NCBI RefSeq assembly: GCF_050586465.1
Contig: NZ_JBOCEG010000001.1
Location: 62,001-126,000, forward strand
From: CAJXYS01 sp913063035
Lineage (GTDB): Bacteria > Pseudomonadota > Alphaproteobacteria > Rhodobacterales > Rhodobacteraceae
Direction: 5' to 3'
DNA length: 64,000 nt
Shown: positions 34,058-43,494 of the stretch, one piece after another
How the letters are laid out: each line of letters begins with the position of its first letter
Position numbering within the stretch: the first letter of the stretch is position 1
Position numbers and translations under genes: made by a program
Notes under the pieces: model-generated
The model's input: the letters and a program-made list of their open reading frames with translations, nothing else
Databases searched by the model: none
What the model was told of the DNA's origin: nothing

Positions 34058-34060
34058 GGC

Positions 34061-34726
34061 TCAGTCTCCGTGAAAGGCCCGCATATGGAAGGCCGATTGC
34101 ACGGCAAGCCTGCCATAGCCCTGGCTGACCGGGCAACTCCGGCGAACGGCACAGCCGCGCTCCAGGCAGTCTGCACCGGCAGGCGTCCCGAGAAACCCGT
34201 GGCAGGCGGCGAGGTCGTAGCCTTCGCCGGTCAGCGCCCCGGCCGGGCAGGCGGCCAGGCAGGGCCGGTCCGGACAGCCGTCACAGGGACAGGGGCCCGC
34301 GGCGGGCAGGTCGAGCCGCCGGGGTAGCGCCAGTGCGCCCCTGTAAGAGACCATGAGCCCGGCGCGGTCATGCACCAGCAGCCCGACGGGCGAGGGCCAG
34401 GCGCGCCGGCTGCGTTCGGCCCAACGGATGAAGGGCTGGAACGGCGGCCCGCCGAAGGGGAATAGCGCCACCGCGCCGATCGCGGCGGCGCTCTCCGCGA
34501 TCACCCGTTCCGACCAGCGGTCCAGCGGGTCGGGGCGATCGTCCGCGAATTCCGGTGCGGCCCGGACCGCGGGCCAGAAGCCCGGCTCGTCGGGGCCGAG
34601 CAGCAGGAGCGTACCGGTGCCGGCGGGGGCGCCGTCATCCGGTCGCGGGTGGAAGGCGCCGAAGATGTCCAGATGAACCGAGCGGAGCCCGGCGCGGATC
34701 GCGTCGTAGGACGCCGTGCCCGGCAT
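34061..34726 (-). CDS. Ferredoxin-like Fe-S protein (cysteine-cluster, unknown role)
   Basis: A soluble 221-residue protein with a cysteine-rich region after residue 140: PCPCDGCPDRPCLAACPAG, then further cysteines in DLAACHGFLG, DCLERGCAV and RRSCPV. These could bind one or two 4Fe-4S clusters. The N-terminal half has GPDEPGFWP and resembles the shared domain of the QueG-type Fe-S proteins, but the corrinoid part is missing. It lies 1 base after argB. The biochemical role is unknown. Confidence 0.65.
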   Translation of the reverse strand: MPGTASYDAIRAGLRSVHLDIFGAFHPRPDDGAPAGTGTLLLLGPDEPGFWPAVRAAPEFADDRPDPLDRWSERVIAESAAAIGAVALFPFGGPPFQPFIRWAERSRRAWPSPVGLLVHDRAGLMVSYRGALALPRRLDLPAAGPCPCDGCPDRPCLAACPAGALTGEGYDLAACHGFLGTPAGADCLERGCAVRRSCPVSQGYGRLAVQSAFHMRAFHGD

Positions 34727-34727
34727 C

Positions 34728-35594
34728 TCAGCCCTTGCGGATCAGCGTGCCGGCGCCATGGTCCGTGAAAAGCTCCAGCAGGCAGGCATTGGGGGCCCGG
34801 CCATCCAGGATCACCACGGCGCGCACCCCGCCCTCGATCGCGGCCAGCGCGGTCTCGGTCTTGGGGATCATGCCGCCGGCGATGACGCCGGCCGCCGTCA
34901 ACTCGTGCACCTGTTCGGGGGTCAGGTCGGTCAGCACGTCGCCGGTCTCGTCCTTGACGCCGGCCACGTCGGTCAGCAGGAGCAGCCGGTCGGCCTTCAG
35001 CGCGCCGGCCACGGCGCCGGCCACCGTGTCGCCGTTGACGTTGTAGGTCTCGCCCCCGCGCCCCATCCCGAGCGGGGCCATCACCGGGATCATGCCTGCT
35101 TCGAACAGCTGGGTCAGAACCTCGGGGTTCACCTCCGCCGGGCGTCCGACGAAGCCGAGTTCCGGGTCGTCGGGTTCGCAGACCATGAGCCGCGCATCCT
35201 TGCCCGAAAGGCCGACCGCCTTGCCGCCCTGGTTGTTGATGGCCTGCACGATGCGCTTGTTCACCAGGCCCGACAGGACCATCTCGACCACGTCGATCGT
35301 GGCGCCGTCCGTGACACGCTTGCCGCGCACGAAATCGGACTCGATGCTCAGCTTTTCCAGCATCTCGTTGATCATCGGCCCGCCGCCATGGACGATCACC
35401 GGGTTCACGCCCACCTGGCGCATCAGGACGATGTCGCGGGCAAAGCTGTCCATCTCCGCGGCGTCGCCCATGGCGTGGCCGCCGAACTTGATGACGACGA
35501 TCGCGCCGGTGTAGCGCTGAAGATAGGGCAGCGCCTCGCTCAGCGTGCGCGCGGTGGCGATCCAGTCCCGGTTCATGGTGCTCCGCTTTTTCAT
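34728..35594 (-). CDS. argB: Acetylglutamate kinase
   Basis: The enzyme catalyses the second step of arginine biosynthesis, phosphorylating N-acetylglutamate. It has 288 residues. The glycine-rich VIKFGGHAMG and VIVHGGGPMINEML bind the phosphates, and NVNGDTVAGAVAGALKADRL is also characteristic. The start may be ATG 35594 or the internal ATG at 35576 (MNRDWIATA), the more conserved one. It follows engB by 71 bases. Confidence 0.96.
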   Translation of the reverse strand: MKKRSTMNRDWIATARTLSEALPYLQRYTGAIVVIKFGGHAMGDAAEMDSFARDIVLMRQVGVNPVIVHGGGPMINEMLEKLSIESDFVRGKRVTDGATIDVVEMVLSGLVNKRIVQAINNQGGKAVGLSGKDARLMVCEPDDPELGFVGRPAEVNPEVLTQLFEAGMIPVMAPLGMGRGGETYNVNGDTVAGAVAGALKADRLLLLTDVAGVKDETGDVLTDLTPEQVHELTAAGVIAGGMIPKTETALAAIEGGVRAVVILDGRAPNACLLELFTDHGAGTLIRKG

Positions 35595-35665
35595 CGGCCT
35601 CGTCCTGCGTCCGGCCCGTGTTACGCGCTGCGGCGCGCCTTGCCAAGAGCGGGCGGCGCGGGCGT

Positions 35666-36316
35666 TCAGTCGAGACCGGCGATGATCGCGCGCAGCGTTT
35701 CGATCCCGGTGCCCTTTTCGGCCGAGGTGACGACGATCTCGGGAAAGGCCGTCGGGTGCGTGGCCAGCGACGCGCGCAGTTTTTCCAGCACCGCGTCGCG
35801 ATCCTTTGCCTTGACCTTGTCGGCCTTGGTCAGCACCGCCTGGAAGGTGACGGCGGCGCGGTCGAGCAGCGTCATGATCTCCTCGTCCACGGGCTTGGGG
35901 CCGTGACGGGCATCGATCAGCACGAAGGCCCGGCGGAGCGAGACCCGCCCGCCGAGATAGGCCTTGAGCAGGCGCTGCCAGCTTTCGACCTTGGGCTTCG
36001 GGGCCTGGGCGTAGCCGTAGCCGGGCAGGTCCACCAGGTAATGGCTTTCGCCGAGGGCGAAGTAGTTGATCTCCTGGGTGCGGCCGGGCGTGTTCGAGGC
36101 CCGCGCCAGCGCCCGGCGCCCGGTCAGCGCGTTCAGGAGCGTCGACTTGCCGACATTGGAGCGTCCCGCGAAACAGACCTCGGCCCGGTCGGCGGGCGGA
36201 AGGCCGTCCATCGCGACGACGCCCTTCACGAAATCGCAGGGGCCTGCGAAGAGCAGCCGGCCGGCCTCGGCGGCCCGGGCGTCGGGGGCGGCGGCCTCGG
36301 GGAAGGAGAGCTGCAT
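35666..36316 (-). CDS. engB: Ribosome biogenesis GTPase EngB (YihA/YsxC)
   Basis: This essential GTPase acts in late 50S assembly. It has 216 residues, starting MQLSFPEAAAPDA. G1 GRSNVGKST, G3 DLPGYGYAQAPK, G4 LTKADK and the G2 threonine in NTPGRTQEINYF are all present. The start overlaps the stop of the MOSC gene by one base (TGATG). Confidence 0.95.
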   Translation of the reverse strand: MQLSFPEAAAPDARAAEAGRLLFAGPCDFVKGVVAMDGLPPADRAEVCFAGRSNVGKSTLLNALTGRRALARASNTPGRTQEINYFALGESHYLVDLPGYGYAQAPKPKVESWQRLLKAYLGGRVSLRRAFVLIDARHGPKPVDEEIMTLLDRAAVTFQAVLTKADKVKAKDRDAVLEKLRASLATHPTAFPEIVVTSAEKGTGIETLRAIIAGLD

Positions 36317-37071
36317 CAGAGCACCTCGACCCGGTCGCCCAGGGCGACGGGGCCGCTCTCGATCACCTCGGCATAGACGCCGAAATCGCGGTGTCCCCAG
36401 CCCTCTTCCAGCACGCCCAGCGTGTCGGCGTCCCGGCGGCCGGTCTCGGGGTTCGCGGTGGTGGCCATGCAGCGGCCGATCCGTTCGCGCACCGCCAGCC
36501 GCGCGCCCCCGATGGCGATCTCGCGGTCGATCCAGTCGAACTCTTCCCACGGAGCAAGGCCATCAAGGATCAGGTTGCCACGCCAGCGCAGCACCGAGAG
36601 ATCGCGGCCGAGCTTCTGCGACACAGCGCGGTGCGAGGAGAGGTTGTTGATCGACACGGACGGGAAATCGGTGTCGGTCATGCCCCGCTCGGGAACCGTG
36701 ACGATGGCTGTGGGCCGGGCCCGGTCCGCCGGGCAGAGCGGCGCGACCCAGTCCAGGAAGCGCGCGGCGTCCGCCGGGTCGTCGGGGTGGATGGTCACCT
36801 CGGGCCGGTCCGGGTGGGTCAGGGTCACAGATCGTGCGGACTCGTCCAGCCGGGCGTCGATCGCCATGAGCGCCGCGACCTTGGCGCCGCGCATGAAATT
36901 CGCGCAGGGCATCCAGGCGGGATGATCCGGTATCCGCGCCGAGTCGTGGGCCACGGCCCAGACCCGGTCGCCGGGCAGTGTCCGGCCGGCCTCGAGCGTC
37001 ACGCGATCCAGCGGCTCCCGCCCATGGGACTTGATCGGGTGCCGCCAGATATGCGCGAGGCGGGCGGTCAT
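36316..37071 (-). CDS. MOSC-domain protein
   Basis: A 251-residue protein with an N-terminal beta-barrel segment (HIWRHPIKSHGREPLD) and a MOSC domain. The domain ends in the typical GRCMATTANPETGRRD, where the cysteine would bind a molybdenum cofactor or sulfur. MOSC proteins handle sulfur or molybdopterin chemistry; the reaction of this one is unknown. It overlaps yidC by 4 bases and engB by 1 base, so all three are translationally coupled. Confidence 0.9.
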   Translation of the reverse strand: MTARLAHIWRHPIKSHGREPLDRVTLEAGRTLPGDRVWAVAHDSARIPDHPAWMPCANFMRGAKVAALMAIDARLDESARSVTLTHPDRPEVTIHPDDPADAARFLDWVAPLCPADRARPTAIVTVPERGMTDTDFPSVSINNLSSHRAVSQKLGRDLSVLRWRGNLILDGLAPWEEFDWIDREIAIGGARLAVRERIGRCMATTANPETGRRDADTLGVLEEGWGHRDFGVYAEVIESGPVALGDRVEVL

Positions 37072-38906
37072 TTCTCTTCCGATGAATCCCGCTTGAAGCC
37101 GGAGCGGATATTCCCGAGCAGGTCGGGCTTGTAGCCCTGGCTGCGCATGATCAGGTACTGCTGCGTGAAGGTGATCACGTTGTTCGATATCCAGTAGAGC
37201 ACCAGCCCGCTGGCGAACTGCCCCAGCATGAACATGAAGACCCAGGGCATCCAGGCGAAGATCATCGCCTGGGTCTTGTCCGTCGGGGCCGGGTTCAGCT
37301 TTTGCTGGAGCCACATCGACACGCCGAGCAGGATCGGCAGGATGCCGAGCGACAGGATCTCGAGAATGCCGAGGTTCGGCACCGTGTAGGGCAGCAGCCC
37401 GAACAGGTTGAAGATCGAGGACGGGTCCGGCGCGCTGAGGTCGCGGATCCAGCCCAGCCAGGGCGCGTGGCGCAGTTCGATCGTGACGAAGATCACCTTG
37501 TAGAGCGAGAAGAAGATCGGGATCTGCAGCAGGATCGGCAGGCAGCCGGAGGCCGGGTTGACCTTCTTCTCCTTGTAGAGCTGCATCATCTCCTGCTGGA
37601 GCTTCTGGCGATCCTCGCCGGCGCGCTCCTTGATCTTTTCCATCTCGGGCTGGAGTTCCTTCATCTTCGCCATCGAGACATAGGACTTGTAGGCGAGCGG
37701 GAAGAGGATCGCCTTGATGATCAGCGTCAGCCCGATGATGGCCCAGCCCATGTTGCCGATCAGGGCATTGAGCCAGTGCAGCACCGCGAAGATCGGTTTC
37801 GTCAGGAAGAAGAACCAGCCCCAGTCGATGGAATCGACGAACCGGTCGATGCCGAAGGTTTCCTCGTAGTTGCGGATCTTTTCCCACTCCTTGGCGCCCG
37901 CGAAGAGGCGCGAGGAGATCTCCTGGCTTTCGCCGGGCGCCACGGTGACCGTCGGCAGCCGCATTTCCGTCTGGTAGATATCCGCGGCGCCGGTGTATTT
38001 CGCCACCGAGCTGAACGACTGGCCCGGCTCGGCGATCAGCGTCGTCATCCAGTACTTGTCGGTGAACCCGACCCAGCCGGTCTGCTCGACCGCCTGCAGG
38101 TTGACCCGGCCGGCCTCGCGCTCGTCGAAATCCATGTCCGGCATGTCGTTGTAGTCGATCTCTTCCAGCTCGCCGTCCGAGACCCGGACCACGCCTTCGT
38201 GCAGGATGAAGAAGCCGGTGACGTCGGGCTCGCCATGACGTGCCACGACGCCGTAGGGGGCCAGGCGCTGGGCGTCCGCGCCGGTGTTGATGACGCGCTG
38301 GGTGACGGAGAACATGTAGTCCTCGTCGACCGAGATCGTGCGTTCGAAGCGCAGGCCGCCGGCGTTCTCCCAGCTCAGCGTGACGGGGCTGTCGGGCGTC
38401 AGGCGGGCGCCTTCGGGCACCTGCCACTGGGTGTTGGCACCGGGCACGTCCTCGAGCGCGAGCGCGCCGCCGGGCGCCCAGCCGAAGAGTGCGTAGTAGG
38501 AATCCGGCCCGCCCACCGGCGAGAGTAGCGTGACCAGCGGCGATTCCGGGTCCAGATCCTCGTTGTAGGCCTTGAGCGCGAGATCGTCGATCCGCCCGCC
38601 GCGCACCGCGATGGAGCCCGTCAGGCTGGGGGTGTCGATCTCGATCCGGGGCGATTTGGACAGCGCGATCTCGCGCGACTCCTCGGCCGTGGTGGCCAGC
38701 GTCGGCGGCGTGCCGGTCTGCCCCGCGGTGCCGCCCGTGCTGGGCGTGGCGGCGATCGGGGCGCCGCCGTCGGTCTGCACCTGGCCCGCGGTTTCCTGCG
38801 GTGTTTGCTGGACGGGTTCCTCGGGCGGAAACAGGACGAACCAGACCAGGATGACGAGAAAGCTCAGGGCCGTCGCGAGGATGAGGTTCTTGTTCTGATC
38901 GTCCAT
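37068..38906 (-). CDS. yidC: Membrane protein insertase YidC
   Basis: YidC inserts and folds inner-membrane proteins. It has 612 residues. The first helix is near residues 6-24 (LILATALSFLVILVWFVLF), then a large periplasmic beta domain, then the conserved five-helix core from about residue 370 (WGWFFFLTKPIFAVLHWLN, SGCLPILLQIPIFFSLYKV). The ATG at 38906 (MDDQNKN) is the family start; the frame opens from a TTG at 38948. The strong Pro/Thr/Gln linker at residues 28-75 is typical of Gram-negative forms. Confidence 0.97.
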   Translation of the reverse strand: MDDQNKNLILATALSFLVILVWFVLFPPEEPVQQTPQETAGQVQTDGGAPIAATPSTGGTAGQTGTPPTLATTAEESREIALSKSPRIEIDTPSLTGSIAVRGGRIDDLALKAYNEDLDPESPLVTLLSPVGGPDSYYALFGWAPGGALALEDVPGANTQWQVPEGARLTPDSPVTLSWENAGGLRFERTISVDEDYMFSVTQRVINTGADAQRLAPYGVVARHGEPDVTGFFILHEGVVRVSDGELEEIDYNDMPDMDFDEREAGRVNLQAVEQTGWVGFTDKYWMTTLIAEPGQSFSSVAKYTGAADIYQTEMRLPTVTVAPGESQEISSRLFAGAKEWEKIRNYEETFGIDRFVDSIDWGWFFFLTKPIFAVLHWLNALIGNMGWAIIGLTLIIKAILFPLAYKSYVSMAKMKELQPEMEKIKERAGEDRQKLQQEMMQLYKEKKVNPASGCLPILLQIPIFFSLYKVIFVTIELRHAPWLGWIRDLSAPDPSSIFNLFGLLPYTVPNLGILEILSLGILPILLGVSMWLQQKLNPAPTDKTQAMIFAWMPWVFMFMLGQFASGLVLYWISNNVITFTQQYLIMRSQGYKPDLLGNIRSGFKRDSSEEK

Positions 38907-39020
38907 CAGGGGCACACCGCCTGTCCGTCCAAGTTCAGGGCCGTTCAACAGATGTGGACCTGAAAGGTCAAGCGCTTTTCGGGCAAGGGCGCCGGGGGCG
39001 CGCCGGGGCCGCGCCGGAGA

Positions 39021-40595
39021 TCAGCCGGCCCGGCGCCCGATGTCGGGGCCGGGCGAGAGTTTCTCGTTGTGCTTGTGGATCCAGGCGATGGTGTCGCCGA
39101 AGGGCATCGGCCGCGCCAGCCCGTAGCCCTGGATATAGCGGCAGCCCAGCTGCGCCAGCATGGATTGCTCGGCCAGCGTCTCGACGCCCTCGGCCAGCGC
39201 GGAGATGTCGAGGCATTCTGCCATCCGCACGATGGCTGCGATCATCAACTGCTGTTCGCTGTCCTGGTCGACACCCCGGACGAAGGACCGGTCGATCTTG
39301 ATCCGGTTCACCCCGAAGCGGCGGATATTGGCGATGGCGGCATGGCCGGTGCCGAAATCGTCGAGATCGATCGCGGCGCCCATCGCCGCCAGCCCGTGAA
39401 TGTTGCGGCTGATGCTGTCATCCTCGGGCTCGGCGACCACGGTCTCGAGGATCTCGATGGTCAGGCGTTCCGGCGCGAGGTCGAAGCGGTCGACCTCCCA
39501 CTTGATCTTCTCGCAGAGCCGCGGGTTGCGCAGCTCGTCGGTGGCGAAATTGACGCCGACATTGGGCACGTCCAGCCCGGCCTTGTCCCAGGACCGCAGC
39601 GCGGACAGCGAGTGGTAGAGCACCACCTCGCCCAGCCGTTCGGTCCGACTGGCGGCCTCGACGATGGACAGGAAACGACCGGGGGCAAGCACGCCTTCCT
39701 CGGGGTGTTCCCAGCGCGCCAGGGCCTCGAACCCGGTGATCCGGCCGGTATCGGTGCAGATCTGGGGCTGGAACCAGGGCCGGATCTGCCCGTTCTCGAG
39801 CGCCGCGTCCAGCTCGGCGCTGAGCGTGCTGCGCTTGCGCTGCTCGCGCCGCATCCGGGGCGAGAAGCTGCGGATGGTGCCTTCGCCCGCCTGCCGGGCC
39901 TCGATCAGCGCGACCTCGGCCGATTGCAGCATTGACAGTGCGGTGTTCTCCGGCGCGCGCCCCATCAGGCAGATCCCGGCCGAACAGGTCAGGTGCAGCC
40001 TGTGCCCCCCGGCCTGCAGCGGTTGCGCGACGCCGGCCATGACCCGTTCCGCGACCGCCACCACGCTTTCCAGGTCCGCGCGTCGTACCGGGGCGAGGAT
40101 CACCGCGAAGGAATCCCCGTCCATCCGCGCGACCAGATCCTTGCCCCGCACGGCCGCCGTCAGGCGCGTGGCCAGCGTCGCGAGCGCGGCGTCGCCGGCC
40201 TCGATCCCGAAACGCTCGTTGGCCTTGTGGAAATTGTCGATGTCGAAGAGCAGCACGGCCGTGATCCGGCCCGTGGTGCGTTCGGAGGTGATGTAGCTTT
40301 CGAGACGGGCAACGGCTTCCTGCCGGGTGGCGAGGCCGGTCAGGCTGTCGCGTTCCGGGACGTCTTCGGGCTCGGCCGCCGGCGGGGCCGCCACCGGCTG
40401 CGCGGGGCGGTTCAGATCCTGCAGCACGAAGAGGATCGGGAACAGGAAGGAGACCACGAAGAGGACCGCGTCGACATGGATCCAGTAGGCGATCAGGGTC
40501 AGGACCGGCAGAAAGCTGGCCAGCTGCAGCGTATCGAATTCCCGGCGCAGCCACGCGATCACGCCGGATCGCCCTGCGTCCTTCCCGTCCTGCAT
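39021..40595 (-). CDS. GGDEF/EAL cyclic-di-GMP protein with degenerate GGDEF and intact EAL
   Basis: A 524-residue signalling protein. Two membrane segments lie near residues 25-62, with no large sensory domain. The GGDEF domain (about 80-240) has MDGDSFAV where active cyclases have GGDEF, so it probably does not make c-di-GMP. The EAL domain (about 260-510) keeps FEALARW, VGVNF, EILET, DDFGTG, KIDRSFV, AEGVET and QGYGLARPMP, so it probably hydrolyses c-di-GMP. It lies between yidC and ttcA on the same strand. Confidence 0.92.
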   Translation of the reverse strand: MQDGKDAGRSGVIAWLRREFDTLQLASFLPVLTLIAYWIHVDAVLFVVSFLFPILFVLQDLNRPAQPVAAPPAAEPEDVPERDSLTGLATRQEAVARLESYITSERTTGRITAVLLFDIDNFHKANERFGIEAGDAALATLATRLTAAVRGKDLVARMDGDSFAVILAPVRRADLESVVAVAERVMAGVAQPLQAGGHRLHLTCSAGICLMGRAPENTALSMLQSAEVALIEARQAGEGTIRSFSPRMRREQRKRSTLSAELDAALENGQIRPWFQPQICTDTGRITGFEALARWEHPEEGVLAPGRFLSIVEAASRTERLGEVVLYHSLSALRSWDKAGLDVPNVGVNFATDELRNPRLCEKIKWEVDRFDLAPERLTIEILETVVAEPEDDSISRNIHGLAAMGAAIDLDDFGTGHAAIANIRRFGVNRIKIDRSFVRGVDQDSEQQLMIAAIVRMAECLDISALAEGVETLAEQSMLAQLGCRYIQGYGLARPMPFGDTIAWIHKHNEKLSPGPDIGRRAG

Positions 40596-40707
40596 CGCCT
40601 GGCTCCTCCGCCTGTCGCGGGTCTTCGGTCCGCAGGCGCAGGCTAGGGGCGCGGCCTCTGATACTGGTTAAGACCGCGACGGAAAATCCGCTCGATTTTC
40701 AGAAAAC

Positions 40708-41538
40708 TCACTCGACCGGCCGGGTGAGCCCGGCGAAGTCGAAAAGCGCTGAATCCAGCAGGTGCGAGGGCCGGGCGTTCATCAGCGCGCGGAACATGAC
40801 CTGGCGGCGGCCCGGGCTGTTGGCTTCCCATTGATCGAGGATCTTCTTGACCTGCTGGCGCTGAAGGCCGTCCTGGCTGCCGCAGAGATCGCAGGGAATG
40901 ATCGGGTAGTTCATCGCCTGCGCGAAGCGCGCGCAATCCTCCTCGGCCACGAAGGCGAGCGGGCGATAGACGAAGAGGTCGCCCTCTTCGTTGACGAGCT
41001 TCGGCGGCATGGTCGCCAGGCGCCCGCCGTGAAAGAGGTTCATGAAGAACGTCTCGAGGATGTCGTCGCGGTGATGGCCCAGCACCACCGCCGCGCAGCC
41101 TTCCTCTCGGGCGATCCGATACAGATGCCCGCGCCGCAGACGCGAGCAGAGCGCGCAGTAGGTGCGCCCCGCCGGGACCTTGTCGGTAACGATGGAATAG
41201 GTGTCCTGGTACTCTATCCGGTGCGGCACGCCCATCCGCTCGAGGAAGGCCGGCAGAACGGTCGCCGGGAAGCCCGGCTGGCCCTGGTCGAGGTTGCAGG
41301 CGAGGATCTCGACCGGCAGCAGGCCGCGCCACTGCAACTCGTGGAGAACCGCGAGCAGGGTATAGCTGTCCTTGCCACCCGAGAGGCAGACGAGCCAGCG
41401 CGCGCCGCGTTCGACCATGCCGAACTGCTCGATGGCCTCGCGGGCCTGGCGCACGACCCGCTTGCGAAGCTTCTTGAACTCCGTGGTCGCGGGCGCGCCG
41501 GCGAAAAGCGGATGGATGTCGTCGGTCTCGTCGAGCAT
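40708..41538 (-). CDS. ttcA: tRNA 2-thiocytidine(32) biosynthesis protein TtcA
   Basis: TtcA thiolates cytidine-32 in tRNA using an Fe-S cluster. It has 276 residues. The PP-loop is LSGGKDSYTLL. The two cysteine pairs that bind the cluster are in TYCALCSRLRRG and IPCDLCGSQ. The ATG at 41538 follows AAAGG; the frame extends 12 codons upstream without family similarity. Confidence 0.94.
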   Translation of the reverse strand: MLDETDDIHPLFAGAPATTEFKKLRKRVVRQAREAIEQFGMVERGARWLVCLSGGKDSYTLLAVLHELQWRGLLPVEILACNLDQGQPGFPATVLPAFLERMGVPHRIEYQDTYSIVTDKVPAGRTYCALCSRLRRGHLYRIAREEGCAAVVLGHHRDDILETFFMNLFHGGRLATMPPKLVNEEGDLFVYRPLAFVAEEDCARFAQAMNYPIIPCDLCGSQDGLQRQQVKKILDQWEANSPGRRQVMFRALMNARPSHLLDSALFDFAGLTRPVE

Positions 41539-41586
41539 GGCCGTGCCTTTACTGCACCGCCGGGTCCCGGGCAAGGGTGCGGCCGG

Positions 41587-42729
41587 TCACCGGGGCGCGG
41601 CGCCTGTCCCGGCCCGGGTTTCGGCCTCGGTTTCCGGCAGGCCCTCGCGCGAGAGCAGGATCGCGATCGGGCGCAGCCCCGGCACGTGGCTGCAGACGAT
41701 CAGCAGCGCCACCATGATCGGCACCGACAGGAACATGCCCGGAATGCCCCAGACCGCGCCCCAGAACGCCAGCGAGATGATGATCCCGAAGGTCGAGACA
41801 CGCAGCGCCCGGCCCATCAGGATCGGGTCGATCACGTTGCCGTTCAGGAACTGGATCACGCCCACCACGGCGAAGATCGCGATGGTCGCCGTCGGATCGG
41901 CCAGCTGGACATAGGTGACCAGCGCGACCAGCACCGTGGCCACGATCGAGCCGATATTCGGGATGTAGTTCAGGATGAACGTGATGACCCCGAGGGCGCC
42001 GGCAAGGTCGAGGGCAAAGAGCTTGGCCACGAAATAGACCATGACGCCGGTCACCGCGCTGACGAAGGTCTTGACCAGCAGGTAGTAGTTCACCCGGTGG
42101 ATGATCGAGCCCATGATCCGCCCGACCCGTTCGGCCTGGGCCTCGTCGCCGAAGAAATTGGTGAGCTTCGTCGAGAACCAGATCCGTTCGCCGAAGAGAA
42201 ACCCGACGAAGAGGATCACCAGCACCGTGCCCTGCATCAGGTTGCCGGCCTGTCCCGCGATGGAGCGGAGATAGCCCGAGACGTCCACCGTGCGCACCGC
42301 GTCGAAGACGGCGGTCTGGATGTCCGGGCCCAGGAAGGAGAAGAGCGCCGCGATGGCCGACGGCGCGCTCTCGGCATAGGTCAGGGTCGTCGTCAGGACC
42401 GTGTTGACCTGCGACAGGATGATCGAGGTCAGCGTCAGCAGGATCGCCGAGATCAGCGCCACCGCCGCGATGCTTGCCAGCCAGTTCGGGATCCCGACCG
42501 GCCCCAGACGGAACCGCGCGATGAAGTTGATGGCGTCGCTCGTCAGGCTGAAGACAACGATGGCCGTGGCCAGGGAGATCAGCAGGAACTGTGCCTGCAC
42601 AAGCAGGAAAAGCACGACCGCGAAGGCGATGATGACCAGCGCGCCGGTCTGCAGGGCGCCGCGGTCCGTCAGGGCCTTGCGGGCCGGTTCGGTGTCCCGC
42701 CTTTCGGATCTCGTCGGTGGCGCGTTCAT
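41587..42729 (-). CDS. AI-2E/PerM-family membrane permease
   Basis: A 380-residue protein with about 8 hydrophobic helices. It has the family signature FILNYIPNIGSIVATVLVAL and a C-terminal DPILMGRALRVSTFGIIISL. Family members export small molecules or, as PerM-type proteins, have unknown roles. The ATG at 42729 (MNAPPTRSE) is chosen; the open frame continues upstream into yidD in another context. 62 bases separate it from the yidD stop. Confidence 0.88.
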   Translation of the reverse strand: MNAPPTRSERRDTEPARKALTDRGALQTGALVIIAFAVVLFLLVQAQFLLISLATAIVVFSLTSDAINFIARFRLGPVGIPNWLASIAAVALISAILLTLTSIILSQVNTVLTTTLTYAESAPSAIAALFSFLGPDIQTAVFDAVRTVDVSGYLRSIAGQAGNLMQGTVLVILFVGFLFGERIWFSTKLTNFFGDEAQAERVGRIMGSIIHRVNYYLLVKTFVSAVTGVMVYFVAKLFALDLAGALGVITFILNYIPNIGSIVATVLVALVTYVQLADPTATIAIFAVVGVIQFLNGNVIDPILMGRALRVSTFGIIISLAFWGAVWGIPGMFLSVPIMVALLIVCSHVPGLRPIAILLSREGLPETEAETRAGTGAAPR

Positions 42730-42791
42730 CTCGGGGCGCTCGTTCCTGTTCTGACAGCCATGCCCTACTTTGGTGAATTGTGCGCCGGGAC

Positions 42792-43049
42792 TCAATGTCT
42801 CGGGGGCAGGGACGCTTTGCGGCGCTTGCGGCCCGGCACCGGATCGTAGCCCGACCCGCCCAGCGGATGGCAGCGCGCGATGCGCCGCGCGGCCAGCCAG
42901 CCGCCCCGGACGGCACCATGTTTCTCGAGCGCTTCCAGCGCATAGGCCGAGCAGGTGGGCTGGTAGCGGCAGCCATGCCCCACCCAGGGGCTCAGCACGA
43001 GCCGGTAGGCGCGCACGGGCAGGGACAGGACCCAGGCGAGCGGGCTCAT
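42792..43049 (-). CDS. yidD: Membrane protein insertion efficiency factor YidD
   Basis: A small membrane-associated protein that aids YidC-dependent insertion. It has 85 residues with the defining motif GHGCRYQPTCSAYALEAL and GGWLAARRIARCHPLGGSGYDPVP. It overlaps rnpA by 4 bases. In most relatives yidC follows closely; here three genes intervene. Confidence 0.95.
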   Translation of the reverse strand: MSPLAWVLSLPVRAYRLVLSPWVGHGCRYQPTCSAYALEALEKHGAVRGGWLAARRIARCHPLGGSGYDPVPGRKRRKASLPPRH

Positions 43050-43468
43050 GACCGGCCCCCGTGGATGCGGCCGAGCGCCTTGACGAGATCCGCCCGGAGC
43101 GCCGCGAAAGGGCGCGCGACGGTCGCGCCGGGCCGGCCGACCAGGACGTAATCCCAGCCGGGCTGCCCGGCCTCGGGCAGCACGTCGCGGGCCAGGGCGC
43201 GCAGGCGGCGCTTGGCGCGGTTGCGGGTGACGGCATTGCCGACTTTCCGGGAACAGGTGAAGCCCACGCGGATCGTGTCGCCGGGCGCCTCGTCGGGCGC
43301 GCGGCATCGCGCCTGCAACAGGAACCCCGGCATGGGCTGCCGTCGGGCCCGGGCCGTGCGCAGGAAATCGGCGCGCTTCTTCAGAATGTCCAGACGAACG
43401 GAAACCGCCGGGTCCGCTTGCGCGGCCCGGCCTGTCTGGCCTGCCACGTGCGTCCCCGGCGGTGTCAT
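43046..43468 (-). CDS. rnpA: Ribonuclease P protein component
   Basis: The protein subunit of RNase P, which matures tRNA 5' ends. It has 140 residues. The signature FTCSRKVGNAVTRNRAKRRL is clear. The start at 43468 follows the rpmH stop by 26 bases. An extended N-terminus (MTPPGTHVAGQTGRAAQ) precedes the core; a later start cannot be excluded. Confidence 0.94.
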   Translation of the reverse strand: MTPPGTHVAGQTGRAAQADPAVSVRLDILKKRADFLRTARARRQPMPGFLLQARCRAPDEAPGDTIRVGFTCSRKVGNAVTRNRAKRRLRALARDVLPEAGQPGWDYVLVGRPGATVARPFAALRADLVKALGRIHGGRS

Positions 43469-43494
43469 CCGATAATCTCGGTCGGGCGCGTGCC

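Noticed and set aside
35666..36550. Longer form of EngB starting in the MOSC gene
   Set aside because: The extra residues are an out-of-frame reading of the MOSC gene. The ATG at 36316 gives the normal family N-terminus and a one-base overlap with the MOSC stop.
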